Source of the DNA: Pelotomaculum isophthalicicum JI
GTDB taxonomy: Bacteria > Bacillota > Desulfotomaculia > Desulfotomaculales > Pelotomaculaceae
Reading direction: 5' to 3'
DNA: 59,708 nt
NCBI RefSeq assembly: GCF_029478095.1
Contig: NZ_JAKOAV010000022.1
Location: 1-59,708, forward strand
Made by a program: the position numbers and the translations under genes. Under the pieces are notes generated by a model. It did not search any database. It was not told where the DNA came from and was given only the letters and a program-made list of their open reading frames with translations. This document shows positions 51,452 through 59,708 of the stretch, piece after piece; position 1 is the stretch's first letter, and the number at the start of each line of letters is the position of its first letter.

Positions 51452-52081
51452 GTGTTTAAAGCGTTTTTAACGCTTTGTAAAACCTCTCTGCGGCGGCAGT
51501 GGCTTGTTTACTTTATCGTTTTACTAGTGTTTACCCTAGGTTTGACGGCGGGTTTCGCCGGGGTTCAAAAGCTGCAGACCGACCAGACTGATCAGCTGCA
51601 ATCCGAGGTGGATCGTTTTTTACAACAGGCAGGTATGCTGGAAATAGATTTTTCTATGGCAACCAGAGATGTCATATACAACGGTATTATTTTGGTCGTG
51701 GCAATTTATCTGCTCGGGCTAACGATTATTGGCATTCCATTTGTGCTGGCCATTCTTTTTGTAAGGGGGTTTGCCCTGGGGTTTGCGATTGAGTTTCTGA
51801 CCAGGGAAAAAAGTATCCAAGGAACAGTTTTAACCATTGTGGCTATTCTGCCTCATAATATCCTGATGATTCCAGCCCTGCTGTTCGCAGGGGCTGCGTC
51901 TCTTTCCTTCGCATGGCTGCTGGCTAAAAGGTTTCATAACTCTAAAATACAGATATGGCCTAGCTTTATCGCATATAGCGGGATTATGGTTTTAGTAACA
52001 GTTTGTTTCGCTGGCGCCGGCTTGGTAGAGGTTTACCTGACACCGTTGTTAATCAAGATTGCGGCCAATTATGTATTTTAA
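51452..52081 (+). CDS. spoIIM: stage II sporulation protein M
   Basis: 209 residues, GTG start with AGGAGG. About five transmembrane helices, with the conserved LAILFVRGFALGFAIEFL and IVAILPHNILMIPALL segments of SpoIIM. The protein works with SpoIID and SpoIIP in removing septal peptidoglycan during engulfment, in the mother-cell membrane. It is followed by xerD after 98 bases. Confidence 0.9.
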   Translation: MFKAFLTLCKTSLRRQWLVYFIVLLVFTLGLTAGFAGVQKLQTDQTDQLQSEVDRFLQQAGMLEIDFSMATRDVIYNGIILVVAIYLLGLTIIGIPFVLAILFVRGFALGFAIEFLTREKSIQGTVLTIVAILPHNILMIPALLFAGAASLSFAWLLAKRFHNSKIQIWPSFIAYSGIMVLVTVCFAGAGLVEVYLTPLLIKIAANYVF

Positions 52082-52179
52082 CACTTATAAAAAGGATTAT
52101 TTGGTTTTGTGTGGAAGTAGAGTCAAGAGACTCTGCTTTTTTGTCGTGGTAAATCTACTCTTGGGAGCGTGAATATAAA

Positions 52180-53067
52180 ATGATCGAGCTCCTTGATGAA
52201 TACATTTATCATCTTGCAGTTGAGCGCGGACTTGCTGAAAACACGCTGATATCCTACCGTCTAGACCTGAACGGTTATCTTGATTTCTGCCGGAAATACG
52301 GGCTGGAGTCATTGGAACAGGCGGATAAGAATGTAGTCATGTCATACCTTTTTCAACTGCAGTTGGAGGGGCGCTCTCCGGCAACTATTTCGCGCCGCCT
52401 TGCGGCGGCCAGATCTTTTTATAAGTATTTGGTCAGTGAAGATATTCTTCAGAAAGATCCTACCGCCGACTTAGAGTTCCCTAAGCTGGCGCAAAAGCTG
52501 CCCAGAGTATTGACAGTAGAAGAGGTGGACACCTTGCTTGGCCAGCCCTTGATTAGTGAACCGGCCGGGATTAGAGACAAAGCCATGCTGGAATTGTTAT
52601 ACGCCACCGGTATCAGGGTATCTGAGCTAGTTTCTCTTAATATGGAGCACATTAATCTGGATAGCGGCTTTATTCGCTGTTTTGGAAAAGGTTCTAAGGA
52701 GAGAATCGTACCGCTTGGTGATGTGGCTGCGCGTTTTCTTAAAGAATACCTAACCCGGGGCAGAAGCAAACTAACAAAGGCCGGCAATACACCCGCCGTA
52801 TTTATAAACCAGCACGGGAAGCGGCTGACCAGGCAAGGTTTTTGGAAAATTATTAAAAAGTATGCTTTAAAGGCAAAGATTAAAAAGGAGATTACACCGC
52901 ATACATTCAGACATTCTTTTGCCACTCATTTGCTGGAAAACGGCGCGGATCTCCGTTCGGTTCAAGAAATGCTGGGACACGCGGACATCAGCACAACACA
53001 GATATATACACATTTAACCAAGCAGAGGATGAAAGAAGTGTACAACCGCAGCCACCCGAGAGCGTGA
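52180..53067 (+). CDS. xerD: site-specific tyrosine recombinase XerD
   Basis: 295 residues, the normal XerD length. N-terminal SAM-like core-binding domain (LIDEYIYHLAVERGLAENT-like start, ISRRLAAARSFYKYL). Catalytic domain with Arg in ATGIRVSEL, His-x-x-Arg in TPHTFRHSF, His in MLGHADIS and the Tyr nucleophile in TTQIYTHL. It resolves chromosome dimers at dif with XerC; position next to spoIIM and deoB is the usual one in clostridia and bacilli, so it is a housekeeping gene and not an integrase. Confidence 0.9.
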   Translation: MIELLDEYIYHLAVERGLAENTLISYRLDLNGYLDFCRKYGLESLEQADKNVVMSYLFQLQLEGRSPATISRRLAAARSFYKYLVSEDILQKDPTADLEFPKLAQKLPRVLTVEEVDTLLGQPLISEPAGIRDKAMLELLYATGIRVSELVSLNMEHINLDSGFIRCFGKGSKERIVPLGDVAARFLKEYLTRGRSKLTKAGNTPAVFINQHGKRLTRQGFWKIIKKYALKAKIKKEITPHTFRHSFATHLLENGADLRSVQEMLGHADISTTQIYTHLTKQRMKEVYNRSHPRA

Positions 53068-53075
53068 ATCTATTA

Positions 53076-53110
53076 AGGAGTCAGAAGTCAGTAGTCAGTA
53101 GTAAGGATGA
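53076..53110. repeat. GAGTCAG/TAGTCAG tract
   Basis: GGAGTCAGAAGTCAGTAGTC and AGTAGT follow the xerD stop. It is the same repeat family as at 25028 and 50989. Confidence 0.65.
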
Positions 53111-53152
53111 GACAATTATAGCAGAAAGTTATTGCAGTTGGGAGATGAGACT

Positions 53153-54322
53153 GTGCAAGTTAAACGGGTATTATTGCTGATTATGGACAGCGTGGGGGTG
53201 GGAGAACTGCCGGACGCGGTGGAATACGGTGATGCCGGAAGCAATACCCTCGGCAATACGGCTAAAGCGGTCGGCGGACTAAATCTGCCTAACCTCGGAC
53301 GTCTTGGCCTGGGTAATATTATTAATATTGAAGGAACACCCCCGGTCCAAATCCCTGCGGGTTCCTACGGACGCATGGCTGAGCGTTCCGCCGGCAAAGA
53401 TACCACCACCGGTCACTGGGAAATGGCCGGCATAATCCTGGAGCGGCCTTTTCCGGTATACCCGGATGGTTTTCCAACGGAATTAATCAAACTTTATGAG
53501 GAAAAGATCGGGCGGCGGGTGCTTGGCAACAAGGCTGCTTCAGGTACAGAGATAATTAAAGAGTTGGGCGAAAAGCACATGGAAACCGGTTGCCCGATCG
53601 TATATACTTCCGCGGACAGCGTTTTCCAGGTTGCCGCCCACGAAGAAGTAATCCCAATAGAGGAACTTTATTCAATGTGCCGGACCGCGCGTGAGATGTT
53701 GGTCGGGGAGCATGCCGTCGGCCGGGTAATCGCCAGGCCTTTTATTGGCGAACCAGGCAGTTTCCGCAGGACGGCGCGCAGGCACGATTACTCTTTAAAA
53801 CCGCCGGGCAAAACTGTTCTGAACCTGCTGGTGGAAAATAATATACAGGTTACTGCTGTGGGCAAGATTAATGATATCTTCGCGGGGGAGGGGATCAGCC
53901 GTGCAGTCTCAACCACTGGTAATGTGGAAGGTATTGACCGTACATTAGACCTGCTGCGCTCTACGGAGGAAGGCTTGATCTTCACCAATCTGGTAGACTT
54001 TGACATGCTCTACGGGCACCGCAATGATCCGCGGGGATACGCCGCGGCATTGGCGGAGCTGGACCGGAAAATGCCGGAATTGCTCGGCGCCATGCGGGAG
54101 GAAGACGTGGCAATCATTACCGCTGACCATGGCTGTGACCCCACCACTCCCAGCACCGACCATTCCAGAGAGTATGTGCCCTTACTGGTTTACGGCAAGG
54201 CGATCAAGGCGGGAGTAAATCTTGGTGTGAGAGAGACTTTCGCGGACGTTGCGGCGACAGTGGCTGAAATTTTCGGCCTTGAGACGACAGTTGGCAAGAG
54301 CTTCTGGACTGAGGTGAGGTGA
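53153..54322 (+). CDS. deoB: phosphopentomutase
   Basis: About 389 residues from GTG 53153 (GGGAGATGAG before it); a TTG at 53132 is also open. [11 protein letters not shown] near the start and [18 protein letters not shown] near the end supply the metal-binding residues; [13 protein letters not shown] contains the phosphorylated Thr. The enzyme interconverts (deoxy)ribose 1- and 5-phosphates in nucleoside salvage, after the phosphorylase encoded next. The stop overlaps the GTG of the next gene. Confidence 0.9.
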   Translation: MQVKRVLLLIMDSVGVGELPDAVEYGDAGSNTLGNTAKAVGGLNLPNLGRLGLGNIINIEGTPPVQIPAGSYGRMAERSAGKDTTTGHWEMAGIILERPFPVYPDGFPTELIKLYEEKIGRRVLGNKAASGTEIIKELGEKHMETGCPIVYTSADSVFQVAAHEEVIPIEELYSMCRTAREMLVGEHAVGRVIARPFIGEPGSFRRTARRHDYSLKPPGKTVLNLLVENNIQVTAVGKINDIFAGEGISRAVSTTGNVEGIDRTLDLLRSTEEGLIFTNLVDFDMLYGHRNDPRGYAAALAELDRKMPELLGAMREEDVAIITADHGCDPTTPSTDHSREYVPLLVYGKAIKAGVNLGVRETFADVAATVAEIFGLETTVGKSFWTEVR

Positions 54323-55629
54323 GAGGATTGCGATTCGTTGACCTTATTAACAAAAAGAAACAAGGCGGCAATCTAACCCGGGATGAGATTCATTTTATCG
54401 TTGAAGGATATACCGCCGGGACTATACCTGACTATCAAATGTCGGCCTTGCTCATGGCGATATGTTTTAAAGGCATGGACAAAAGAGAGATCGCGGACCT
54501 CACTCTCGCCTACGTTAATTCGGGAGATCAGATAGATTTGGCGGAAATCGAAGGGATTAAAGTTGACAAGCACTCGACCGGCGGAGTGGGAGACAAGGTA
54601 AGCTTGATTATTATCCCGCTGGTTGCTTCGGCAGGTGTCCACGTGGCCAAGATGTCCGGCAGAGGATTGGGACACACGGGAGGGACTATTGATAAGCTGG
54701 AATCTATTGATGGCTTTAAAACAGAGCTGACCAGGGACGAATTCATCCATAACGTGAATACCTACAAAATGGCCATAGCGGGCCAGAGCGCCAACTTGAC
54801 ACCTGCGGATAAGAAAATATACGCATTGAGGGACGTTACCGCCACTGTGGATAGTGTTCCCTTAATCGCCGCGTCGGTAATGAGCAAGAAGATTGCTTCC
54901 GGGGCTGACGCCGTGGTATTGGACGTTAAAGTCGGGTCCGGAGCTTTTATGAAATCTCTGGCTGAAGCCAAAGAACTGGCGGAAACGATGGTTGAGATAG
55001 GTAAATCTCTGAACAGAAAGACAATAGCTATTGTTACCGATATGAGCCAACCGCTGGGGCGCGAGGTCGGCAATGCGAACGAAGTTAAAGAAGTTATTGA
55101 AGTATTGGAAGGCAGGGGCGCTCCCGACCTGACTATTGTTTCTCTTACCATAGCCGCGCATATGGCAGTGTTGGGTGGGGCTTACCCGGACTTTGACAAG
55201 GCATATACTGCTTTGGAACTTGTTATCAAAACCGGTAAAGCTGTTGAAAAGCTGAAGCAACTTGTCAAAATTCAGGGCGGCAACCCTGACGTTATTGAAA
55301 ACCCTGAAAAACTGCCGCAGGCAAAATATCATTTTGAGGTTAAAGCCACAGAATCAGGGTATGTGACGGCTATCAACGCTGAAGCAGTTGGAGTGTCGGC
55401 GATGCTGCTGGGGGCGGGACGAAAGAAGAAGGATGACCAGATAGCGCACGCCGCGGGCTTGACAATGGTCAAGAAGATAGGGGATAAAGTCAATAAAGGC
55501 GATACTATTTGCATTTTGCACACGGACATGGAAAATTGTGAAGAAGCTGAAAATATGGTAAAAAGCGCATACTACTTTAGTGATAATGAACCGCAGCCAA
55601 TAAATTACATATATGAAGTAATCCAATAA
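54319..55629 (+). CDS. pdp: pyrimidine-nucleoside phosphorylase
   Basis: 436 residues from GTG 54319; a TTG at 54328 ([10 protein letters not shown]) matches the usual start better and may be used. The glycosyltransferase-3 fold shows [14 protein letters not shown], the phosphate loop, and [16 protein letters not shown]. It cleaves uridine and thymidine with phosphate; the sugar 1-phosphate goes to DeoB. The gene overlaps deoB by four bases, so the two are coupled. Confidence 0.9.
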   Translation: MRGLRFVDLINKKKQGGNLTRDEIHFIVEGYTAGTIPDYQMSALLMAICFKGMDKREIADLTLAYVNSGDQIDLAEIEGIKVDKHSTGGVGDKVSLIIIPLVASAGVHVAKMSGRGLGHTGGTIDKLESIDGFKTELTRDEFIHNVNTYKMAIAGQSANLTPADKKIYALRDVTATVDSVPLIAASVMSKKIASGADAVVLDVKVGSGAFMKSLAEAKELAETMVEIGKSLNRKTIAIVTDMSQPLGREVGNANEVKEVIEVLEGRGAPDLTIVSLTIAAHMAVLGGAYPDFDKAYTALELVIKTGKAVEKLKQLVKIQGGNPDVIENPEKLPQAKYHFEVKATESGYVTAINAEAVGVSAMLLGAGRKKKDDQIAHAAGLTMVKKIGDKVNKGDTICILHTDMENCEEAENMVKSAYYFSDNEPQPINYIYEVIQ

Positions 55630-55665
55630 TGAGCTAAATTTGGAGAAATAATACTTACTTGTCAG

Positions 55666-55693
55666 AACCGGGTCTATCGATCCGGTTATTTTT
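55666..55693 (+). terminator. intrinsic terminator after pdp
   Basis: AACCGG and CCGGTT form a stem around a GTCTATCGAT loop, followed by ATTTTT. Confidence 0.8.
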
Positions 55694-55759
55694 ATGCATA
55701 ATATGGTTAATTTTTTTTGAAAGTGACTAATTATGACAAAAAATGGCTTTAACGCAGCC

Positions 55760-55788
55760 GTATAACTTTATGACGGAGTATCATAATA
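55760..55788 (+). promoter_or_regulatory. sigma-G/sigma-F-like promoter of dacF
   Basis: GTATA (55760-55764) and CATAATA (55782-55788) are 17 bp apart. This fits the forespore pattern (GNATR -35, CATNMTA -10). dacF is a forespore gene in B. subtilis. Confidence 0.55.
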
Positions 55789-55843
55789 CAAATAACTGCT
55801 AATAAGGCGTTGTCTATGCAAATATTCTGGAAGAAATGGGGGT

Positions 55844-57040
55844 ATGTTTATCTTGCGGAAAAAAGCCTTGATCGGTTTAATGGTTTTTGTATTGCTTGCT
55901 GGTCTGCCAGTGGGTCAAGTTGCCGCTACGGCTTCCGGAACCCTTGGCGCGGAAAATACAGCGTGGGAGGTTGCCGCGCCTGCCGTTCCGGAAACGACTG
56001 CCGTGGCGGCGGTGCTTTTGGAGCCCACGACCAACAAGATTATTTATGAAAAGGAACCGAATAAGCGCCTGCCGATGGCCAGCGTTACGAAATTAATGAC
56101 TTTATTGCTGGCGTCGGAAGCAGTGGAACAAGGCAAGTTTAAGCTTACCGATAAGGTTGTCACTAGTGAAAACGCCTGGGAAATGGGCGGTTCACAGGTT
56201 TATCTCGAGCCGGGTGAGGAAATGAGTCTTTGGGATATGCTCTTGGCAATCGGTTTACAGTCGGCAAATGACGCCAGTGTGGCTGTTGCGGAACATATAG
56301 CGGGCAGTGAAGAGGCTTTTGTCCAGGCTATGAACGATAAAGCCAAAGAGTTGGGCCTGGCGAACACTAATTTTGTCAACTGCCATGGTTTGACTGCTGA
56401 CAACCATTATACCAGCGCCTACGACATGGCTGTTATTTTAAAGGAAGGTTTAAAATATCCGTTGTTCCGGCAAATAACCTCCATGAAAGAATCGGAATTA
56501 AGAGGCGGGGCGTTCAAGCTTTGGAACACGAACAAGCTGTTATGGTGGTACAATGGAGCAGACGCCGGTAAAACCGGCTGGACGGAAGCGGCGAAATACT
56601 GCTTGGCTTCCTCGGCGGAAAGGGACGGTTTGAGGATAATCTGCGTAGTATTGGGCACGCCGGAACCGGGAAGCCATTTCCGTGAGTCGACAAAACTGCT
56701 GGATTACGGGTTCGCCAGGTATAAAGCGGTAAAAATTGCCGAACAGGGCGCTAATGTGGGCACTATTAAAGTAGGCAAGGGGCAAGTGGACCAGGTGGAA
56801 GCTCAAACTGCTGAAAAAGTTAGCGTAGTGGCTCTTAAGGGAGAAGAAAAGGGCTTTGAATCAAGAGTCGAGGTTCCTGACCACCTGAGCGCTCCTGTGC
56901 GAAAGGGGCAGGTAGTGGGAGCTTATGTTGTCACCAAGGGCGGCCAGGAGGTCAAGCGGGTTAATTTGGTGGCCGGCAGCGATGTTCTCAAAGCAACTAT
57001 GATACAACAGATGAAACGGGTTATTGATCAGGTTTTCTAA
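55844..57040 (+). CDS. dacF: D-alanyl-D-alanine carboxypeptidase DacF
   Basis: 398 residues with a Sec signal peptide (ends near ATA, residue 30). Penicillin-binding motifs: SVTK with Ser80 and Lys83, SAND, and AGKTGWT. A C-terminal beta domain and an amphipathic tail (ATMIQQMKRVIDQVF) hold it to the membrane, as in other D,D-carboxypeptidases. It trims wall pentapeptides in forespores. Its place just before spoIIAA is the conserved bacillus/clostridium order. Confidence 0.9.
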   Translation: MFILRKKALIGLMVFVLLAGLPVGQVAATASGTLGAENTAWEVAAPAVPETTAVAAVLLEPTTNKIIYEKEPNKRLPMASVTKLMTLLLASEAVEQGKFKLTDKVVTSENAWEMGGSQVYLEPGEEMSLWDMLLAIGLQSANDASVAVAEHIAGSEEAFVQAMNDKAKELGLANTNFVNCHGLTADNHYTSAYDMAVILKEGLKYPLFRQITSMKESELRGGAFKLWNTNKLLWWYNGADAGKTGWTEAAKYCLASSAERDGLRIICVVLGTPEPGSHFRESTKLLDYGFARYKAVKIAEQGANVGTIKVGKGQVDQVEAQTAEKVSVVALKGEEKGFESRVEVPDHLSAPVRKGQVVGAYVVTKGGQEVKRVNLVAGSDVLKATMIQQMKRVIDQVF

Positions 57041-57088
57041 TATATAATTTTTAATAGCGAATCATAGTGAAACTATTTTAGTTTATTG

Positions 57089-57116
57089 GGCGCGGATTAA
57101 CTCCGGGCCTTTTTTA
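57089..57116 (+). terminator. intrinsic terminator after dacF
   Basis: GGC..GGA pairs with TCC..GCC around TTAAC, with a two-base internal loop, and is followed by six T residues. Confidence 0.65.
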
Positions 57117-57231
57117 TCTGCTGACATGCCTTGCCTTTTTAAAAAATATTTGGTAAGATTTAGCAATAAGGCATGCGCTAATGGATTTTATATCAATTCA
57201 CTTAATGATTATCGATGAAGAGGTGGTGCTT

Positions 57232-57570
57232 GTGCGTTTGGAACTTGAGCAATTACAAGATACATTAATCGCACGGCTAAGCGGGGATCTAGACCTGGGT
57301 GTGGCCGATAACCTGCGGAATACTTTAGATGAAGCCCTTGACAATCAACCAGTTAAAAACATAATTTTAAATCTGGCAGGCGTGTCATTTATTGATAGTT
57401 CGGTCTTAGGGGTGGTTCTAGGAAGGTATAAACGAATAACAAAAATAGGCGGCAGGGTTTGTTTCGTAGAACCTCAGCCACAAGTTCGCAGGATTTTGGA
57501 ACTGTCGGGTTTGCTCCGGATTATGGATGAATTTCCCGGCGAAGCCGCCGCGCTGGAGAATATCGGTTAA
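57232..57570 (+). CDS. spoIIAA: anti-sigma-F factor antagonist SpoIIAA
   Basis: About 112 residues from GTG 57232, with AGAGGTGG just before it; the in-frame ATG at 57181 would add 17 residues not found in the family. STAS domain with FIDSSVLGVVLGRY; Ser56, the first Ser after Asp, is the residue SpoIIAB phosphorylates. In its unphosphorylated form the protein frees SigF from SpoIIAB in the forespore. No clear sigma-H promoter or Spo0A box was identified upstream. Confidence 0.9.
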   Translation: MRLELEQLQDTLIARLSGDLDLGVADNLRNTLDEALDNQPVKNIILNLAGVSFIDSSVLGVVLGRYKRITKIGGRVCFVEPQPQVRRILELSGLLRIMDEFPGEAAALENIG

Positions 57571-57582
57571 GGGGGTAAAACT

Positions 57583-58032
57583 ATGCTCTTGAACAATCAA
57601 ATGAAATTGGAATTCTTAAGCATTCCAGCCAATGTGGCTTTCGCCCGTGTGACTGTCGCCGCCTTTGCTTCGCAAATCGAATGTACTCTGTCCGACTTGG
57701 AAGAAATCAAAGTAGCGGTGTCTGAGGCGGTGGAGAATTCCATTATCCATGGCTATGAGAATGCCGCGGACCGCTTTATTAGAATATACGCCGCGTTGAC
57801 GGAGGATACCATTGAGATCAGAATTGAGGATGACGGCAGGGGTATCGAAGATATCGGCGATGCTCTGCAACCTGCTTTTTCCACCGACTCTGAGCGCTTA
57901 GGCCTGGGTTTTACATTTATTAATTCTTTTATGGACAGTTTTAAGGTGGACTCAACTCCTGGCCACGGTACTGTGGTAACAATGAGCAAAAGGGTTGGTT
58001 CCGGGGTAGCGCGGATAAGCCCGGAGCAATAG
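57583..58032 (+). CDS. spoIIAB: anti-sigma F factor SpoIIAB
   Basis: 149 residues. GHKL ATPase/kinase with N box KVAVSEAVENSIIHGY, G1 box DDGRGIED and G2 segment LGLGFTFI. It binds SigF when carrying ATP, and phosphorylates SpoIIAA. Twelve bases after spoIIAA and 15 before sigF, in the standard tricistronic operon. Confidence 0.95.
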   Translation: MLLNNQMKLEFLSIPANVAFARVTVAAFASQIECTLSDLEEIKVAVSEAVENSIIHGYENAADRFIRIYAALTEDTIEIRIEDDGRGIEDIGDALQPAFSTDSERLGLGFTFINSFMDSFKVDSTPGHGTVVTMSKRVGSGVARISPEQ

Positions 58033-58047
58033 GCGGGAGATGAAAAA

Positions 58048-58824
58048 ATGAATGGCAGGCTGGTTGAGATGAACCTGCCCCGCTTTCCATTGCTGAAAGA
58101 TCGGGAAATGAAAGAGTTGCTTGGAAAGGCGAAGGCGGGTGACGGTTATGCCCGGGACAGGTTGATTAATTGCAACCTTAAGCTGGTATTTAACCTGGTC
58201 AAGCGTTTTCAAAACCGTGGCTATGAGTTGGAAGACCTCTTTCAAATCGGTTGCATTGGTTTAATTAAAGCGATAGATAAATTTGACCCCAGCTATGAGG
58301 TGAAATTTTCAACATATGCCGTGCCGATGATCGTCGGGGAAATCAGAAGATTTTTAAGGGACGACAGTCCGGTAAAAGTCAGCCGTTCGGTAAAGGAAAT
58401 CGCATATAAGATTCAGCAGGTGAGGGACGTCCTCACCGCAAAGTTGGGCCGTGAGCCGTCAGTGGGAGAAATAGCCGCGGACCTGGGGTTGTCCAGGGAA
58501 GAAGTTGTTAACGCGCTTGAGGCCGCTCAAACGCCTACGTCGATTTATGAGACTCTGCATCAGGATGACGGCGACCCGATATATCTGTTAGACCAGCTTA
58601 AAGACAAGGAAGACGGGGATGCGCCCTGGCTGGACAGGATATCTGTGAAAGAACTTTTAGACAACCTTTCTGAAAGGGACAGGCTGATTATTGCCTGGCG
58701 GTTTTTTGAGGATAAAACTCAGTCGGACATCGCAAAAAAATTGGGACTCTCGCAAGTGCAAGTGTCGCGGCTGGAAAGGCAGGCTTTAAAGAAACTCAAA
58801 GAATTAATGGAAAAGAGTGGCTAG
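58048..58824 (+). CDS. sigF: sporulation sigma factor SigF (SpoIIAC)
   Basis: 258 residues. Region 2 shows LEDLFQIGCIGLIKAIDKF and VKFSTYAVPMIVGEIRRFL; region 3 LGREPSVGEIAADLGLSREE; region 4 LSERDRLIIAWRFFEDKTQS and IAKKLGLSQVQVSRLERQAL. It is the first forespore-specific sigma factor and is held by SpoIIAB until septation. Normal length. Confidence 0.95.
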   Translation: MNGRLVEMNLPRFPLLKDREMKELLGKAKAGDGYARDRLINCNLKLVFNLVKRFQNRGYELEDLFQIGCIGLIKAIDKFDPSYEVKFSTYAVPMIVGEIRRFLRDDSPVKVSRSVKEIAYKIQQVRDVLTAKLGREPSVGEIAADLGLSREEVVNALEAAQTPTSIYETLHQDDGDPIYLLDQLKDKEDGDAPWLDRISVKELLDNLSERDRLIIAWRFFEDKTQSDIAKKLGLSQVQVSRLERQALKKLKELMEKSG

Positions 58825-58893
58825 GAAAACGTATAAAAAACAGTATTGTAGACATAATACAAATGCTTTAAAAAAATAAAGGAGGGATGATGG

Positions 58894-59088
58894 TTGCACG
58901 TTAAAGTGTCGGAAATAGTGGGTGAATCTCCCGATAGCTGGAAGGGCGCCGTGCAGTCAGCCATTACGGAGGCCTCGCGGTATGGTAAGAACATAGTAGG
59001 TGTGGAAGTTGTCAATTTTACTGCCAACGTTGAAAACGGGCAGTTGGCGGAATACAAGGCCAACGTGAAAATTGCCCATACTGATTAA
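58894..59088 (+). CDS. dodecin-family flavin-binding protein
   Basis: 64 residues, TTG start with GGAGGGATG before it. VSEIVGESPDSWKGAVQSAI and NIVGVEVVNFTANVENGQL match dodecins, small proteins that form 12-mers which store or buffer flavin. The usual aromatic stacking residue region is present though I cannot assign it with certainty. It stands apart from sigF by 69 bases. Confidence 0.85.
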   Translation: MHVKVSEIVGESPDSWKGAVQSAITEASRYGKNIVGVEVVNFTANVENGQLAEYKANVKIAHTD

Positions 59089-59141
59089 GACAGCGGGGAT
59101 ACTGCGGTTTCTCCAGGCTGCTGACTAGTGGTCAGTTGTGT

Positions 59142-59192
59142 AAACCCTTCAGGCGACCAGAAAATCAAGCCTTCGAGGGGTTTATTTTATTT
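59142..59192 (+). terminator. imperfect hairpin terminator after dodecin
   Basis: AAACCC..TTC..AGGC can pair with GCCTTCGAGGGGTTT across a 15-nt loop, followed by ATTTTATTT. Confidence 0.5.
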
Positions 59193-59708
59193 ACCGGAGG
59201 CTCGTCAGGTGCCCGTGTTGGTACCTGATCTTTATCTTCGGTGTTGGTGCCTGGCGGTACTAATATAGTGTGTCTAATTTGTCTACTGTTCGCCGTTTCA
59301 GCCTTTCAGAAACATAAGTATGTGATGCTTGTTTTTGTGTGGTCAAAAAGCTCCTGGATAACCGATAAATCTTCTCCAGTGGCTGTGATTTAATTTCAGC
59401 AGGGCATGATGAAGAAAAGGAGAAATAGCTATATCAATAATACCAGGGAGGGTTAGCGTTTGACGCGAACTTTCATTATAAAGCAAAAAACTCTTAGCTT
59501 TCTCTTGGTTTTTTCTTAGCTGATTTTTAAATGGCGGGGATATACTAACAGTAGTTATGCACTTACAGTAAATAAGTACCAAAAAAAATTTAAGAAAATA
59601 CTAAAAACCCCTTGATATTTTCAAAATCGCCCAATAATCGAAATGGATGGTATTTTTTTGCCATTACATTGTCGATACGGGTGATCCAAAAATGAATCTG
59701 AATAAACC
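59193..59708. other. intergenic right edge, no gene seen
   Basis: No reading frame with a ribosome site was found. A short hairpin lies at 59206-59227 (CAGGTGCC with GGTACCTG, one G-T pair). The rest is AT-rich. Confidence 0.5.

Noticed and set aside
52180-53067. Phage or island integrase
   Set aside because: Length, motifs and the spoIIM-xerD-deoB order identify the chromosomal XerD.
57041-57231. Sigma-H promoter and Spo0A boxes before spoIIAA
   Set aside because: Expected from B. subtilis, but no convincing match was found by eye.

Overview
The window looks like the chromosome of a spore-forming, anaerobic Gram-positive bacterium of the Peptococcaceae / Desulfotomaculales type (Pelotomaculum-like). 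This is inferred from gene content: a spoIIM-xerD-deoB-pdp-dacF-spoIIAA-spoIIAB-sigF run, SigI/RsgI, MobB, many GTG/TTG starts with strong AGGAGG sites, and secreted proteins built like those of syntrophic clostridia. No rRNA, tRNA, CRISPR array or intact insertion sequence was seen.

Region 1 (1-1885) holds a structured leader RNA with a terminator, a LuxR-type regulator with a degenerate receiver, a decayed second copy of it, and a long regulatory intergenic region.

Region 2 (1886-34465) is a GC-rich cell-surface island, all on the + strand. It has two TasA/camelysin-like proteins with SipW-type signal peptides, a SipW-like signal peptidase with a DUF5305 partner, a dockerin protein and its decayed paralogue, three cohesin scaffolds (two with S-layer-homology anchors), an ExbB/TolQ-like channel with a DUF2149 partner, four lipoproteins (one FMN-binding) and further anchored or secreted proteins. 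About twelve copies of one module recur through it. I read this module as the sulfite-oxidase/YedY molybdopterin-binding fold, and the position of its molybdenum-ligand cysteine is replaced in all copies but one. Chitobiase C-terminal-like modules usually follow it. No glycoside hydrolase is present, so this is a cohesin-dockerin assembly but not an ordinary cellulosome. Three promoters in regions 1-2 share 10-bp-phased TCTAAACC repeats ending 61-62 bp before a TAAAAT box, and three leaders are attenuator-like RNAs.

Region 3 (34551-38866) is an AT-richer operon: a complete ECF-type ABC transporter (S, A, A', T), MobB with a cysteine-rich tail, and a small APH-like kinase. It follows the island after a strong terminator and may supply a pterin, metal or cofactor to it; that link is inference.

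Region 4 (39053-49812) is a patchwork with much decay: a triply broken vanadium-haloperoxidase pseudogene, a DUF554 protein with a disrupted start, SigI/RsgI (the pair that controls cellulosomes in other clostridia), a minus-strand Fe-S / GTPase / ABC-ATPase trio, an M48 protease, a gene graveyard (Rossmann fragment, truncated GAF protein, broken receiver), and an intact Rossmann-MCP signalling fusion.

Region 5 (49865-59088) is the conserved core: peptidase T-like M20 enzyme, a short minus-strand MciZ-like gene bracketed by GAGTCAG repeats, spoIIM (with a sigma-E-like promoter), xerD, deoB, pdp, dacF (with a sigma-G-like promoter), spoIIAA-AB-sigF and a dodecin.
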